A stretch of DNA of 39,236 nucleotides from the NCBI GenBank assembly GCA_028698995.1, contig JAQVVM010000044.1, forward strand, positions 1-39,236, in the 5' to 3' direction. Made by a program: the position numbers and the translations under genes. The notes under the pieces were generated by a model. That model saw only the letters and a list, made by a program, of their open reading frames with translations. It did no database searches and had not been told where the DNA came from. Positions 25,316-34,922 of the stretch are shown here, piece after piece. The DNA is from Bacteroidales bacterium (GTDB lineage Bacteria > Bacteroidota > Bacteroidia > Bacteroidales > PXBB01). Numbering within the stretch: the first letter of the stretch is position 1; each line of letters begins with the position of its first letter.

Positions 25316-26563
25316 CTAAAACTGATAAATAAAAGCGAGTAAAGCCCTGAGATTGGCTACTTCTTTTGCATTTGAAATTTGTCCTAAAGAGTTCGCCTGG
25401 CCATAAGCAGCTACAGTATATTCAACCTCAAGAGCGATGGCTGTTTTGTTGTGCTTAGCCACAATTCGTGGAGATACCCTGTAAACATAATCTATATTCG
25501 ATCCACGTGCATAAGCTGTAGAACCTGGCAGCATATTATAATCTGTGCCAAAATTTTTAGAAAAACCGCCAAAAACACCGGCAGTAAATTTGCCGATAGT
25601 TGTATAAAGCTCTGTCCAGACACTTCCTGTTGTGAAATTAGTGTATTCTCCAATTCCTGTGAGTGTATCAAAATTAGTGTTTTTAATACCGTAACCACCC
25701 ATGAGTAATAGATCAAATGCATTTTGTGCCACAAGAGCTTGTAACTTCCATGTTGTGTTTTTAATTTTAATCTTTGAAAAAGCTGTAACAGAAAGGCTTT
25801 CTAAAGTGTTATCATTCTTGAAATTTTTAGCAGTTACAAGTTCCGGTTTAATAATTTTATAGTCGGCACCAACGCCAAAAAGATGTCCTTTGTTGCCAGG
25901 TGCAAAACTAACACACAAATTAGTGTTGGGAATAACAGCATTTCTCATGTAAACATTGCTCACGCCGAGTGGTCCTGTGCTTGAAAAATCTCTTTGAGCA
26001 AAAGCAGTAGCAGCAATCGAAATTGGTCCTATTTTATGAGTAAGCCTGATCTGTGGATTGCGTGAAAATGGCTGAAAAGGAACTCCCGTGTTAAAAGAAA
26101 TCACTTCAGGAAAAGCTTGTGGGATAAATAGGGGATGCCAGTATTGACCTGCCAGAAGCTCTGTTTTATTCCAGTTAAGTTTTACAAATGCATGACGCAA
26201 CCTGAATCCGTTGATATCAGCATCCGTATGCCCGAAAAAGGCTCCTTCAATCACCCCTGAGGTTTTGGCACCAAAAGCATCAGGCCCTTTGATGTTGCCG
26301 GTAAGACGGCTTTGTATGGCAAGCATATTGAAGTTCTGCTGCGCATTTATGTCTTTACCGTTTTCATCTAATTTTATATTGGCAGGAAATAATAAAAAAT
26401 GGCCTTCTCTTGAAGCAATAGTTTGTCGGGTATCGAAAAACACATCATTTTTTACAAAACCACTGAATGTAATTCCAAAGGTCCTTTCTTCATCTGTTTG
26501 TGAGAATAATAAAGACGACGTAAATAAATGTATTACTGTTATAAAAAATAAAAATTTTCTCAT
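25316..26563 (-). CDS. Outer-membrane beta-barrel (porin-like) protein
   Basis: This 415-residue protein has a signal peptide (1-21, ending LLFSQ). The mature part alternates polar and hydrophobic residues in strands, including SGFVKNDVFFDTRQT, RLTGNIKGP, GVIEGAFFGHTD and RLRHAFVKLNWNKTELLAGQ. The last residues are LRALLAFIYQF, ending in the C-terminal Phe expected for BAM insertion. FRLRHAFVKLNW and LLAGQYWHPLF recall DcaP-like or phosphate-porin-like barrels, but I cannot assign a substrate. It follows the collagen-like gene by 20 bases on the same strand and may be co-expressed with it. Confidence 0.78.
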   Translation of the reverse strand: MRKFLFFITVIHLFTSSLLFSQTDEERTFGITFSGFVKNDVFFDTRQTIASREGHFLLFPANIKLDENGKDINAQQNFNMLAIQSRLTGNIKGPDAFGAKTSGVIEGAFFGHTDADINGFRLRHAFVKLNWNKTELLAGQYWHPLFIPQAFPEVISFNTGVPFQPFSRNPQIRLTHKIGPISIAATAFAQRDFSSTGPLGVSNVYMRNAVIPNTNLCVSFAPGNKGHLFGVGADYKIIKPELVTAKNFKNDNTLESLSVTAFSKIKIKNTTWKLQALVAQNAFDLLLMGGYGIKNTNFDTLTGIGEYTNFTTGSVWTELYTTIGKFTAGVFGGFSKNFGTDYNMLPGSTAYARGSNIDYVYRVSPRIVAKHNKTAIALEVEYTVAAYGQANSLGQISNAKEVANLRALLAFIYQF

Positions 26564-26583
26564 AATTATAGATTTATATTGGT

Positions 26584-28425
26584 TTAGTTAATGCCGGTTT
26601 TTGTTTCATGTCTGATAGGTTCAGCAGTTCTCTGTTCAAGGTCTGTGGAAGTTCTTATTTCTGTGGGGAGCAGCAGTGGGGCAGGTGCAAAACGGGTACC
26701 TACATTACGAGAAAACAATTGGCCGTTTTCATCATATTCATCGGCTCTTTGTGCCACTACCGACCAACTGAATGAAGCATCTGACTGGCCGTTATTAAGT
26801 TCAATCACATCAAATCCTGTCTTGCTTTTATTACTTGTATAAACACCATTACATTGTCCCTCAAGCTGTATAAATACCATTATGGGATTGTTTTCGTCAA
26901 CAAATATATTGTGAGAATAAATAGGATCTAAATCAATTCTAGCTCGACCATTTACCAATTGTCCTACTCCGTAATCCATAAAAAGAATATCAGGTGTTTC
27001 GGGACAATACATGATGACTTTATCATTATTAGGGGTGCTGACTATAGAGCTGGCTGTTCCGGATCCAATAACTTTATAAACCGTTCCTCCGCTTGTCTTA
27101 CCGCCAACATATGCATAATTACCAGCTGCATTGCTGAAATACCCGCCCCAGGTATCATTGGCATTATTTACTGCATAACCATAAACACCGATTCGTGTAC
27201 CCGAAAAAGCACCTCCGCTGCCATCGGTAAGAACGGAACCAGTAACATTATTGCTGAGCCCGATTACACCGGCTCCTCCAGTTGCATTCGTAGATACGCC
27301 GTATAAGCCTGCTCCGGTTCCTTTAAAAATACCTCCGGCTCCACCTATATAGGTGCTCAGCCCTAAATTATTTCCTGATGCAGTTACCCCTGTTCCATCT
27401 AAAGCATCTCCTCCCCATAGGGCTAAGGCCACCTGTGTACCTTTGAATGCACCACCACTGCCCGATGTAAGATAGGTTACACTCTGGTTATTACCGCCTC
27501 CGGCTATGGCTGTCCCTGATGTATGGGTGTTCCATCCAAATAAAGCTCCTCCGCCCGACTGGCTCGACTGTGCTCTAACACCTGAGCCATCTCCAGTTCC
27601 TAATGAAGCATTGTTTATACCTAATATTCCGTCCCCAGATGGATTGATGTTGACTCCAGTATTACCAGAATACACAATAGAATTTGAAATACCATAAACA
27701 CCATCTGTTGAAGCACCTCCATTTCCAAAAACTCCGGCACCGGTGTTTGAGTTACTAACACCTAAAATGCCACTATTTGTATTGCCTAATTGGCCATATA
27801 TATCATTGGTATATTTTCCTTCAACGGCAATGGTGCCTCCTCCTCCAATAACATGCAATTTCATAACAGGGGATGTGGTTCCAATACCCACATTGACACC
27901 GTTGTTATATAAAATACTGTTGGCTGTCCATGTGGATCCGTCGTGTCTTAAAGTCTGACCTGAAGTGCCAGCAACTAAAGGTCCGGTTGCGCCTGTAGAG
28001 CCAGTTGCGCCTTGTGCTCCTGTCTGACCGGTTGATCCTTGTTGGCCGGTTGCTCCCTGAGTACCCGTAGGTCCCTGTAACCCTGTTGGGCCTTGAGCTC
28101 CGGTTGCACCAATAATTCCTGTAGGACCGGTAGGGCCTGTTACTCCTGACAGACCAATTATTGGAGCCCATTGTGTGCCATCAAAAAACCAGAACTGGTT
28201 TAAATTGGTATCGTAAACCAATAATCCTGTAGCTGGATTGAAAATATTTGTACGCTCAACACTGGTCATTCGGGGAATCAATAAGCCCTTTTCTGTACTG
28301 CTTACATCAAGCATAGCAGTGTTATGCGCAGCCTGACCACTTGTGTTAATAGCTACGCCTTGTTGCGAAAAAATATTTTGAACGCACACCATCAGGACAA
28401 AAAATAAAACTAATTTTGTTCTCAT
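26584..28425 (-). CDS. Exported collagen-like (Gly-X-Y) protein
   Basis: This 613-residue protein has a signal peptide (1-20). An N-terminal region common in Bacteroidota surface proteins follows ([36 protein letters not shown]). Next comes a collagen-like tract of 19 Gly-X-Y triplets at 94-150, rich in GPT, GAT and [19 protein letters not shown] follows, a phrase found in tail-fibre-like proteins. A glycine-rich region (about 205-440) repeats motifs of the GVFG, GVYG and GGAFKGT type. A non-repetitive C-terminal domain (about 445-613) has DIDLDP-like and [18 protein letters not shown] segments. There is no T9SS signal, so its route to the surface is unclear. It is probably a trimeric fibre or adhesin (inference). 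Confidence 0.82.
   Translation of the reverse strand: MRTKLVLFFVLMVCVQNIFSQQGVAINTSGQAAHNTAMLDVSSTEKGLLIPRMTSVERTNIFNPATGLLVYDTNLNQFWFFDGTQWAPIIGLSGVTGPTGPTGIIGATGAQGPTGLQGPTGTQGATGQQGSTGQTGAQGATGSTGATGPLVAGTSGQTLRHDGSTWTANSILYNNGVNVGIGTTSPVMKLHVIGGGGTIAVEGKYTNDIYGQLGNTNSGILGVSNSNTGAGVFGNGGASTDGVYGISNSIVYSGNTGVNINPSGDGILGINNASLGTGDGSGVRAQSSQSGGGALFGWNTHTSGTAIAGGGNNQSVTYLTSGSGGAFKGTQVALALWGGDALDGTGVTASGNNLGLSTYIGGAGGIFKGTGAGLYGVSTNATGGAGVIGLSNNVTGSVLTDGSGGAFSGTRIGVYGYAVNNANDTWGGYFSNAAGNYAYVGGKTSGGTVYKVIGSGTASSIVSTPNNDKVIMYCPETPDILFMDYGVGQLVNGRARIDLDPIYSHNIFVDENNPIMVFIQLEGQCNGVYTSNKSKTGFDVIELNNGQSDASFSWSVVAQRADEYDENGQLFSRNVGTRFAPAPLLLPTEIRTSTDLEQRTAEPIRHETKTGIN
27976..28146 (-). repeat. Collagen-like Gly-X-Y tract, 19 uninterrupted triplets
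   Basis: It encodes residues 94-150 of the preceding gene. Every third residue is Gly and Thr is common in the Y position (GPT, GAT, GST), as in bacterial collagen-like proteins. The tract is repetitive at DNA level and so could change length by slippage or recombination. Confidence 0.85.
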
Positions 28426-28464
28426 ATAAAAGGATTTTTTATCAGGTTTACAGTAAAAGAATTA

Positions 28465-28472
28465 CAAAAGTA
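28465..28472 (-). promoter_or_regulatory. Candidate -7 element for the collagen-like / beta-barrel operon
   Basis: Minus-strand TACTTTTG lies 39 bases before the ATG at 28425. A TTTG (minus strand, 28490-28487) is 14 bases further upstream, closer than the usual -33 spacing. Confidence 0.35.
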
Positions 28473-28547
28473 TAATTTTTCTTTTTCAAAGTTAAAAAAT
28501 ATTCATAATAGGACAAGGTTTTATTACTTTTTGTATTTTAGCAGATA

Positions 28548-30041
28548 ATGTCTATGAAAATGATGACAAATCACCCCTTATGGAATTTTCTTCGTAGGTT
28601 TATGTTGCTCCTAGCCGCCTTGTATTGTATTTTTCCTTTTATAATTCTTGCAGTTTATGCAAATCCTAATGCGGAAGATTTTTCACATTCTTTTCTTCCC
28701 AAAGTTAGCTCAGTATTATATTCAGTTTTTGATTTTTTTAAAAATAAAGAAGCCCGAATCTTTACCAACCTGCTGTATGCATTAAATCCTCTAACATTTG
28801 GCTTTAAAGAAGGCTATAAGCTTTTGCCTCTCATCCTAATCTTTTTTTTCTTAACAGCACTAAATGTATTATTTAAGAATATTTTCTCTATAAAAGAGCT
28901 GTCTAATTTTAGTGGCTTTACAGCTTTATTTATACTGTCTCTATTTTTTGCAGGTATGCCCTCTCCTGTACACGCATTGTATTGGATGTCGAGTAGCTTT
29001 AATTACTCTACCTCTCTGATTCTTTGGCTATTTCTATTGTCACAGATTTTGGCCTCGATTAAAAAAATAAAAGATTTTGAATTGGTTAAAGTTAAATCTC
29101 TTTTTATGGGTGTTATTCTTATCTTTTGTATTGTACTATCAAATGAAATTTATATTATTACCCTGACCTTGTTCTTCTTTATGTTATTTGTTTTTGCTTT
29201 TATAAGAAAAAATCCCATGTCTTATTTTTTTCTTACTTATTTATTTGTAACCTTGTCAGTATCCTCTATTTACTTGCTTCCACATATCATCATGTCAGAT
29301 TTATCACCTGTTGTGATTTCTTTTAACAGCAGTATTATTAATGCTGCTTTGTTGTTGTCAGTAAAAAACACTTTCTTCAATTTGGTATCATGGGTTTTTC
29401 TTAATCCTTCACTTATAATTTTGTCCTTGATTTTTATTTTTATGTCAAGCATAATATATCCCTATAGCTCGAAATTGAAGGCAAAATTTGTGTTTGTCAA
29501 TTTTTGGTTTTATATTCCCTTTGTTTTTATTATTCTTGCAAGCTTACTCATTCCCTATTATATGTTTCGCAATCCCGAACATCAACCACAAAGAATATTT
29601 AATATTCAGTTTATGATTTTTCTTGTTGCATGGATTTATGGGCTGTTTAATTTTATCCTGAGAAATTTTAAAAAAATAGATTCTTTTGCCTTAAATAAAT
29701 CTGCTCTTTTTAAATTGATAATTTCTCTAGCATTTGTGGTTTCAATTATAGCAACTAAAAATATAAAAGTTGCCTATAGTGATATTTTTTCGGGCAAAGC
29801 AGCAGCTTATAATAATGAAATGAACAAAAGATTTGATGTTATTTCCAATGCTCAAAACAGTTCTCACAAAACCGCAGTTGTCGAATACATCGAAAATAGA
29901 CCGCAGAGCCTGTTTTTCCCTCCTGAAATTGAACCGGAAAGAGCTGTCCCTATGTGGAATGAGGCGTATGAAAATTATTTCAGTCTAAAGGAAATTATAC
30001 TTTTAAATCATCATAAAGATTCAATTATTAATAAAAGGTAA
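28548..30041 (+). CDS. Polytopic membrane protein, DUF6056-like
   Basis: This 497-residue protein has about twelve hydrophobic segments. After the first helix, VYANPNAEDFSHSF resembles the acidic first loop of DUF6056-type and other GT-C-like proteins (typically NPSADDF followed by aromatic or small residues). ALYWMSSSFNYST near residue 145 is another shared motif of this group. The soluble end (about 425-497) is short. Several ATGs are clustered at the start (28548, 28554, 28560, 28563); I used the first. It is translationally coupled to the next gene (TAATG overlap). The family assignment is tentative; no catalytic residue is proven. Confidence 0.55.
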   Translation: MSMKMMTNHPLWNFLRRFMLLLAALYCIFPFIILAVYANPNAEDFSHSFLPKVSSVLYSVFDFFKNKEARIFTNLLYALNPLTFGFKEGYKLLPLILIFFFLTALNVLFKNIFSIKELSNFSGFTALFILSLFFAGMPSPVHALYWMSSSFNYSTSLILWLFLLSQILASIKKIKDFELVKVKSLFMGVILIFCIVLSNEIYIITLTLFFFMLFVFAFIRKNPMSYFFLTYLFVTLSVSSIYLLPHIIMSDLSPVVISFNSSIINAALLLSVKNTFFNLVSWVFLNPSLIILSLIFIFMSSIIYPYSSKLKAKFVFVNFWFYIPFVFIILASLLIPYYMFRNPEHQPQRIFNIQFMIFLVAWIYGLFNFILRNFKKIDSFALNKSALFKLIISLAFVVSIIATKNIKVAYSDIFSGKAAAYNNEMNKRFDVISNAQNSSHKTAVVEYIENRPQSLFFPPEIEPERAVPMWNEAYENYFSLKEIILLNHHKDSIINKR

Positions 30042-30541
30042 TGCAAAGAAATAATTACATCATCACATTGGTTTTTTCATTATGCATAAGCATGAGTATT
30101 ATTTATTATATTCTTGATTTCAGATATAACAGTGCCATTTATACACTTATGAAAATCAGTTCTCTTAGTGAGCAGAATAATCAAGAAATTAATCAGTTGT
30201 GTAATCTTGAATCTTTTGCAGACAGCCTGAATGCCATGTTTTGGGTTTTTGAAAACAATCCTCTAATTAAAAGAGACAGTGCTTTTATTGTAAGTATGAG
30301 ACAATACTATAGTGAAGGGAATTTTAAAAGTTATTTTTTTCAATTGTATAACTACATAAAAACAATAGATGCCTCAATGATATATCAAATTGAAAAGAGA
30401 AAAAACCGGCTTTCTTATGTGTATCAAAGTTATAAACTTGGTTATTCAAATATAAAAGTAGTTTTAAAACTTATTTTTCTAAGGGAAAAAGGGACGTATC
30501 TATTACAATACATTGATAAAATTTATTGTTCAACTATCTGA
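30041..30541 (+). CDS. Small membrane-anchored protein of unknown function
   Basis: This 166-residue protein begins with one hydrophobic segment (YIITLVFSLCISMSIIYYIL, an uncleaved anchor or a signal), followed by a basic, Tyr- and Lys-rich soluble domain predicted to be largely helical. I do not recognise a family. Its ATG overlaps the stop of the preceding membrane protein by one base, so the two probably act together. Its last 19 bases overlap the convergent TMTC-like gene. Confidence 0.6.
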   Translation: MQRNNYIITLVFSLCISMSIIYYILDFRYNSAIYTLMKISSLSEQNNQEINQLCNLESFADSLNAMFWVFENNPLIKRDSAFIVSMRQYYSEGNFKSYFFQLYNYIKTIDASMIYQIEKRKNRLSYVYQSYKLGYSNIKVVLKLIFLREKGTYLLQYIDKIYCSTI

Positions 30542-32577
30542 CAATATGAATTAAACAGATTTTGTGCCTCCTCGCTACCTAGTTGTGCAGCCGCTTTCCA
30601 GTCCTTGCATACATCTTCGATATTTCCAAGCTCTATATTAACGAGTGCACGGTTCAAATAATTTTTAATGTTTTCCGGATTGATATCAATCGCCACATTA
30701 AAATCTGTTAGTGCACCTAAATAATCTTTAGACTGATATCGCAGCCAACCACGATTGATATAAGGTAGCTCGAAATCAGGGTTCTGAGCCAAAGCCATGT
30801 CATAATCATTTAGTGCTCCCTGAAAATCATTCATTGTAAATTTTAGCCATCCTCTGTTATTGTAGGCAATATCTAAAGTAGGCTTTAATAGTATAGCCCT
30901 GTCGAAATCAGCCATTGCTTTTTCATATTCATTTGTCAGAAACCATGTCCAACCCCTGCTGTTATAAGCTTCTGCATAATTAGTATCCAATTCAATAGCT
31001 TTTGTATAATCAATTATGGCTTCTTGGTTTAAATCCATACGATGCTTGGCAAGTCCTCTGTTGTAATAAGCCATGTAATGTCTGCCGTCAAGTTCAATGG
31101 CTCTGGTAAAATCAATAATGGCCTCTGAATTCAAACCCAGTTCCAGTTTGCTGTTTCCACGATTATAATGAGCCTTCACATATTTGGGGTTATACTTTAT
31201 CGCATTGTCAAAATAAACAACAGCTTCCTGATACATTTTCTTTTTATTATAAATAACACCGATGTTATTATAAGCCAACCAAGCTTCCGGATATTTAGCT
31301 ATAGCATCTTTAAAAATGCTTTCGCCATCTCTCCAAACTTTGACCCTTTCGTGAGAAATATATGAGAAAGTAAAAGCGCAAATCAATAAAAAAGATAGCA
31401 TCATTTTTTTATAAAACCCTGATTCAAGGTGCGAATATGAAGCACCGGCCAGAAAAAACAAGCCGATATACGGCAAATACGTATAGCGGTCTGCCGTCAC
31501 AACAACTCCTCCAATAGAATTTACTATATGAAGGACAAGGGAAATATGAATCAGAAAAAACATGGATCCAAAAATCAGTTGACGAGATTTTTTGTAATTT
31601 TTATAAACATAAAAACAAAGTGCACTTACGATTACAATTGAAATGACCGTGGCAATATAGTAAATGGCAGGAAGTACAACCCCCTGAACCGGATAAGGAT
31701 AGAGCAGCGACAACTTAGAAGGCACAAAAGACTTTATGGTGTAAAACATAAACGAATAGCCTCCCAGAAAAATTCTGTCCAAAAAGGTGAATTCAATTTT
31801 TTCGATGTGAGTAGGTGTTTTAACCATGAAGTAATAAGCACCAAATAATGCCATAATAAAAAGAAAAAACAGTTTTTCTGCAATGACCTTTTTATTGATT
31901 TCTCTCTTAAAATAATAATCAAGCAGAAGTAAAAGGGCAGGGAAAGTAACACCTGCCGGTTTTGACAACATCGAAATAGTGATTAAAAGAAGGGTGTAAA
32001 ACAAATAACGGAGTTTGTAATTATTTGTAAGATATTTTATATAACTTATAGATGCCAGTAAATAGAACAAGGCATAAAGCAGATCTTTTCGTTCTGCTAT
32101 CCAGACTACCGATTCAACGTGTAATGGATGAATAGCAAAAAAGAGTGATGCAATCAAAGCTGTGCCCGATTTTTTTGATACAGCATAAATAAATCTGTAA
32201 ACAAGAATGGTGTTTATAAGATGAAACAAGAGATTTGTAATCAGATAAGGGTAGGGCAGGTTATCCCATAAAAAATATTCCAATGCATAAGTGAATAAGG
32301 TAATTGGAATATACCCATAGTAATAGAAACTAGTAAAGATAGTAATGATTCCCTTAACCGAAAAATCTTTTATAATGCTGTTTTCAAGCACATAGACATC
32401 ATCATCATAATAAATAAAGTTATTGTAAATAATGTTTGAAAATACAACAATCGTCAGCAGCAAAATACCCAAGAGCAAGAAATTCGGATTCCTGAAAAGT
32501 GCAGGAACGCCAGTTTTTTTTAATGCCGGTTTTTTTTCATTAATAGATTGAAATGGGCTCCTTTTTTTCTTTTTCAC
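30523..32577 (-). CDS. TMTC-like membrane protein with C-terminal TPR array
   Basis: This 684-residue protein has a short basic cytoplasmic start, then about eleven membrane segments (35-410), then TPRs (431-675). Motifs typical of TMTC/GT-C proteins are visible: the acidic loop FIYYDDDVYV at 54-63, HPLHVESVVWIAERKDLLYA at 150-169, LSKPAGVTFPALLLLLDY and ADRYTYLPYIG. Seven TPR units follow (e.g. AYNNIGVIYNKKKMYQEAVV, AIELDTNYAEAYNSRG). The C-terminal cap has VCKDWKAAAQLGSEEA. In animals TMTC proteins are O-mannosyltransferases; bacterial relatives are not biochemically defined. It is a paralogue of the gene at 35093-36640. It lies 9 bases behind a P-loop kinase gene. Confidence 0.82.
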   Translation of the reverse strand: MKKKKRSPFQSINEKKPALKKTGVPALFRNPNFLLLGILLLTIVVFSNIIYNNFIYYDDDVYVLENSIIKDFSVKGIITIFTSFYYYGYIPITLFTYALEYFLWDNLPYPYLITNLLFHLINTILVYRFIYAVSKKSGTALIASLFFAIHPLHVESVVWIAERKDLLYALFYLLASISYIKYLTNNYKLRYLFYTLLLITISMLSKPAGVTFPALLLLLDYYFKREINKKVIAEKLFFLFIMALFGAYYFMVKTPTHIEKIEFTFLDRIFLGGYSFMFYTIKSFVPSKLSLLYPYPVQGVVLPAIYYIATVISIVIVSALCFYVYKNYKKSRQLIFGSMFFLIHISLVLHIVNSIGGVVVTADRYTYLPYIGLFFLAGASYSHLESGFYKKMMLSFLLICAFTFSYISHERVKVWRDGESIFKDAIAKYPEAWLAYNNIGVIYNKKKMYQEAVVYFDNAIKYNPKYVKAHYNRGNSKLELGLNSEAIIDFTRAIELDGRHYMAYYNRGLAKHRMDLNQEAIIDYTKAIELDTNYAEAYNSRGWTWFLTNEYEKAMADFDRAILLKPTLDIAYNNRGWLKFTMNDFQGALNDYDMALAQNPDFELPYINRGWLRYQSKDYLGALTDFNVAIDINPENIKNYLNRALVNIELGNIEDVCKDWKAAAQLGSEEAQNLFNSYCQIVEQ

Positions 32578-32586
32578 AATGTAAAA

Positions 32587-33150
32587 TTATTCTTTATCAG
32601 TAATTTTTGAAAAAAAACGCTCTATCTGCATATATAATTCATTAAAACCATGGTTGTTTTGAATGATAAAGTCGGCTCTTTCAATGCATTTCGACAGATT
32701 TTGCTTGTTGGGATCATCGGTGTGCATTTCCCGCTTTTCGTTTTCAATAAAAGTATCAAAACTGATTTGGTCGGTTTCAGAATTTCTGTTCACTATCCGT
32801 TCATATCTTATTTTAGAGTCTGCATCTACAGCTAAGAGGTAAAAATTTTGTTTTGTCTGAAGCAAGTCAATTTCTCCGGGGGTTCGAATACTTTCAATAA
32901 TGGTATGGTCTCCTTCTTTAAAAGCTTTCAGATAAAGTTGTTCAACGATATAGGCAGGCCCGAATTTTAGTCTGAGTTCATTGGCTATTTCAACCATTGA
33001 ATCCCTGTTTACCTCCATGCCTCTTTGTCTAATGATATCAATTAAAAAAGTCCTTACCGAATAGTGTCTGAAATTCTTCTTTTGTATCAGATATTCAACG
33101 ACAGTGCCTTTACCTGCTCCGATGGTTCCTGTAATACCTATTATTATCAT
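32587..33150 (-). CDS. P-loop kinase, dephospho-CoA kinase / adenylate kinase-like
   Basis: This 187-residue cytoplasmic protein starts IIIGITGTIGAGKGTVVEYL, a complete Walker A (GTIGAGKGT at 8-16). Later DHTIIESIRTPGEIDLL and VDADSKIRYERI correspond to the substrate- and LID-type segments of dephospho-CoA kinase or nucleotide kinase folds. It is not a clear CoaE: the expected CoaE sequence past the P-loop is missing. It could phosphorylate a nucleotide or CoA precursor, or be a general AAA_18-type kinase. The TMTC-like gene lies 9 bases downstream; no functional link is obvious. Confidence 0.72.
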   Translation of the reverse strand: MIIIGITGTIGAGKGTVVEYLIQKKNFRHYSVRTFLIDIIRQRGMEVNRDSMVEIANELRLKFGPAYIVEQLYLKAFKEGDHTIIESIRTPGEIDLLQTKQNFYLLAVDADSKIRYERIVNRNSETDQISFDTFIENEKREMHTDDPNKQNLSKCIERADFIIQNNHGFNELYMQIERFFSKITDKE

Positions 33151-33190
33151 GCAGTGAAGAATTAGTATTTTAAAATTATTGAAATTTATA

Positions 33191-33198
33191 TATATTTG
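33191..33198 (+). promoter_or_regulatory. Candidate -7 element for the C69 dipeptidase, inside a palindrome
   Basis: TATATTTG fits TAnnTTTG, 26 bases before the ATG at 33225. ATTTGT-CA-ACAAAT at 33194-33207 is a 6-bp inverted repeat covering this element and could be an operator, although short AT-rich palindromes also occur by chance. Confidence 0.42.
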
Positions 33199-33217
33199 TC
33201 AACAAATTAATTAAATA

Positions 33218-33225
33218 CAAAACTA
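33218..33225 (-). promoter_or_regulatory. Weak candidate -7 element for the P-loop kinase gene
   Basis: Minus-strand TAGTTTTG matches TAnnTTTG but overlaps the first base of the divergent dipeptidase gene and lies 67 bases before the kinase ATG. Confidence 0.25.
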
Positions 33226-34922
33226 TGAAGAATTTGAAAAAAATGATCTTATTTGGACTTTTATTTTTATTGTTTGGGATAATATCTGTACAAGCATGTA
33301 CCAATTTTATAGTTACAAAGGGTGCTTCAAAAGATGGTTCTGTGATGGTCAGTTATGCAGCCGACAGTCATCTTTTGTATGGAGAACTTTACCATTGGCC
33401 AGCTGCGAGATATCAGCCAGGTGCAATGCTTGATATCTATGAATGGGATACAGGGAAATTTTTAGGCCGTATTAAACAAGCTGCAGAAACCTACAATGTT
33501 GTTGGTAATGTGAATGAACATCAGGTTGCTATAGGTGAAACTACTTTCGGTGGCAGAGAAGGACTTGAAGATACCACTGCAATTATTGACTATGGTAGTT
33601 TGATTTACATAACATTGCAAAGAGCTAAGTCAGCCCGTGAAGCTATGAAAATTATGACTGAACTGGTAGCTGAATATGGTTATTACAGCAGTGGAGAGTC
33701 GTTCTCGGTTATTGATAAAAACGAAGCATGGATTCTTGAAATGATTGGTAAAGGCCCGGGCAACAAAGGTGCCGTTTGGGTTGCAAGGTTGATACCGGAC
33801 GGATATGTGTCCGGTCACGCTAATCAGGCCCGAATTACAACTTTTGATTTTCAGCAAAGCAACAACTGGTTTGACCCTAATCAAACCGTTTTTCACGCTC
33901 CTGATGTTATCACATTTGCACGGCAGAAAGGTTATTTCAATGGACAGGACAGGGAATTCAGTTTCTCAGACACATACAATCCTCTGAGTTTTGGGGGAGC
34001 ACGATTTTGCGAAATAAGAGTTTGGGCTTTTTTTAATGCCGTAACAACAGGAATGGAAAGCACATGGGAATATGTCAAAGGTAATGTCCAATTTGATGAA
34101 AAGGGTTATGCTGTTAATAGGATGCCTTTATGGGTGAGGCCTACCAACAAGCTGTCTCATTTTGACATCATGAAATTAATGGGCGACCATCTCGAGGGTA
34201 CTGAACTTGACATGACTAAAGATATTGGTGCCGGTCCTTACAATTGTCCCTACAGATGGAGACCCCTCACATGGACACTTGACGATCAAAAATATTTTAA
34301 CGAACGTGCCGCAGGTACTCAACAAACAGCTTTTTCTTTTGTCGCTCAAATGCGTTCATGGCTGCCTGACCAAATTGGTGGTATCAACTGGTTTGGCCTT
34401 GATGATGCTGCAACCACACTTTATGTACCTATGTACTGTGGTATTACAGATGTACCACGTTCTTTTAAACAGGGGAACGGTAGTTTAATGGTGTTCTCCA
34501 TGGAGTCTGCATTCTGGATATTTAATATGGTGTCAAATTGGGCTTATACGCGTTATAGAGATATGTATCCCGACATTCAAAAAGTTCAGGAAGAGATGTA
34601 TGCTTTGTATGCTGCCGATATTGAGCGAAATGACAGAGAAATTGCCGACTTATTCAATTCTAATAGGGAAGAAGCTATTAATAAAATTACCGATTACAGC
34701 GTAAACGCAGGTGCATTAGCTCATCAAAGATGGGTGGCTTTATACGGCTTTTTGTTTTCAAAATACCTCGATGGCTATATTAAAACTCCGGCTGAAGTTC
34801 CTGAGGGATATAAATTTCACGTCCCTAATTATGAATGGCCGGGTTATGGGGAAGAATGGTATAGAAGAATTGTTAACGAAACCGGTGATCAGTTCAGGCA
34901 AAAACCTACGATGAATGATTAA
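33225..34922 (+). CDS. Secreted family C69 (U34) dipeptidase
   Basis: This 565-residue N-terminal-nucleophile peptidase has a signal peptide ending VQA, directly followed by CTNFIVTKGASKDGSV. Cys25 becomes the N-terminal nucleophile after cleavage, as expected for C69. Other family segments are GNVNEHQVAIGETTFGGRE, SFSVIDKNEAWILEMIGKG and VSGHANQARITTF. It hydrolyses dipeptides in the periplasm or outside the cell. The length is normal for the Bacteroidota form. It converges with the second TMTC-like gene: their intended stop codons are only 14 bases apart. Confidence 0.92.
   Translation: MKNLKKMILFGLLFLLFGIISVQACTNFIVTKGASKDGSVMVSYAADSHLLYGELYHWPAARYQPGAMLDIYEWDTGKFLGRIKQAAETYNVVGNVNEHQVAIGETTFGGREGLEDTTAIIDYGSLIYITLQRAKSAREAMKIMTELVAEYGYYSSGESFSVIDKNEAWILEMIGKGPGNKGAVWVARLIPDGYVSGHANQARITTFDFQQSNNWFDPNQTVFHAPDVITFARQKGYFNGQDREFSFSDTYNPLSFGGARFCEIRVWAFFNAVTTGMESTWEYVKGNVQFDEKGYAVNRMPLWVRPTNKLSHFDIMKLMGDHLEGTELDMTKDIGAGPYNCPYRWRPLTWTLDDQKYFNERAAGTQQTAFSFVAQMRSWLPDQIGGINWFGLDDAATTLYVPMYCGITDVPRSFKQGNGSLMVFSMESAFWIFNMVSNWAYTRYRDMYPDIQKVQEEMYALYAADIERNDREIADLFNSNREEAINKITDYSVNAGALAHQRWVALYGFLFSKYLDGYIKTPAEVPEGYKFHVPNYEWPGYGEEWYRRIVNETGDQFRQKPTMND

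Noticed and set aside
26211-26591. 126-codon plus-strand ORF over the start of the beta-barrel gene
   Set aside because: It is antisense to a signal peptide and barrel strands with good evidence, and has no recognisable domain.
26959-27306. 115-codon plus-strand ORF opposite the collagen-like gene, with other long antisense frames nearby
   Set aside because: These arise from the biased, repetitive codons of the glycine-rich gene on the other strand; no start signal or family resemblance.
27976-28146. Short periodic repeat that might look like a CRISPR array
   Set aside because: The period is 9 bases, follows Gly-X-Y codons and stays in frame; there are no unique spacers or cas genes.
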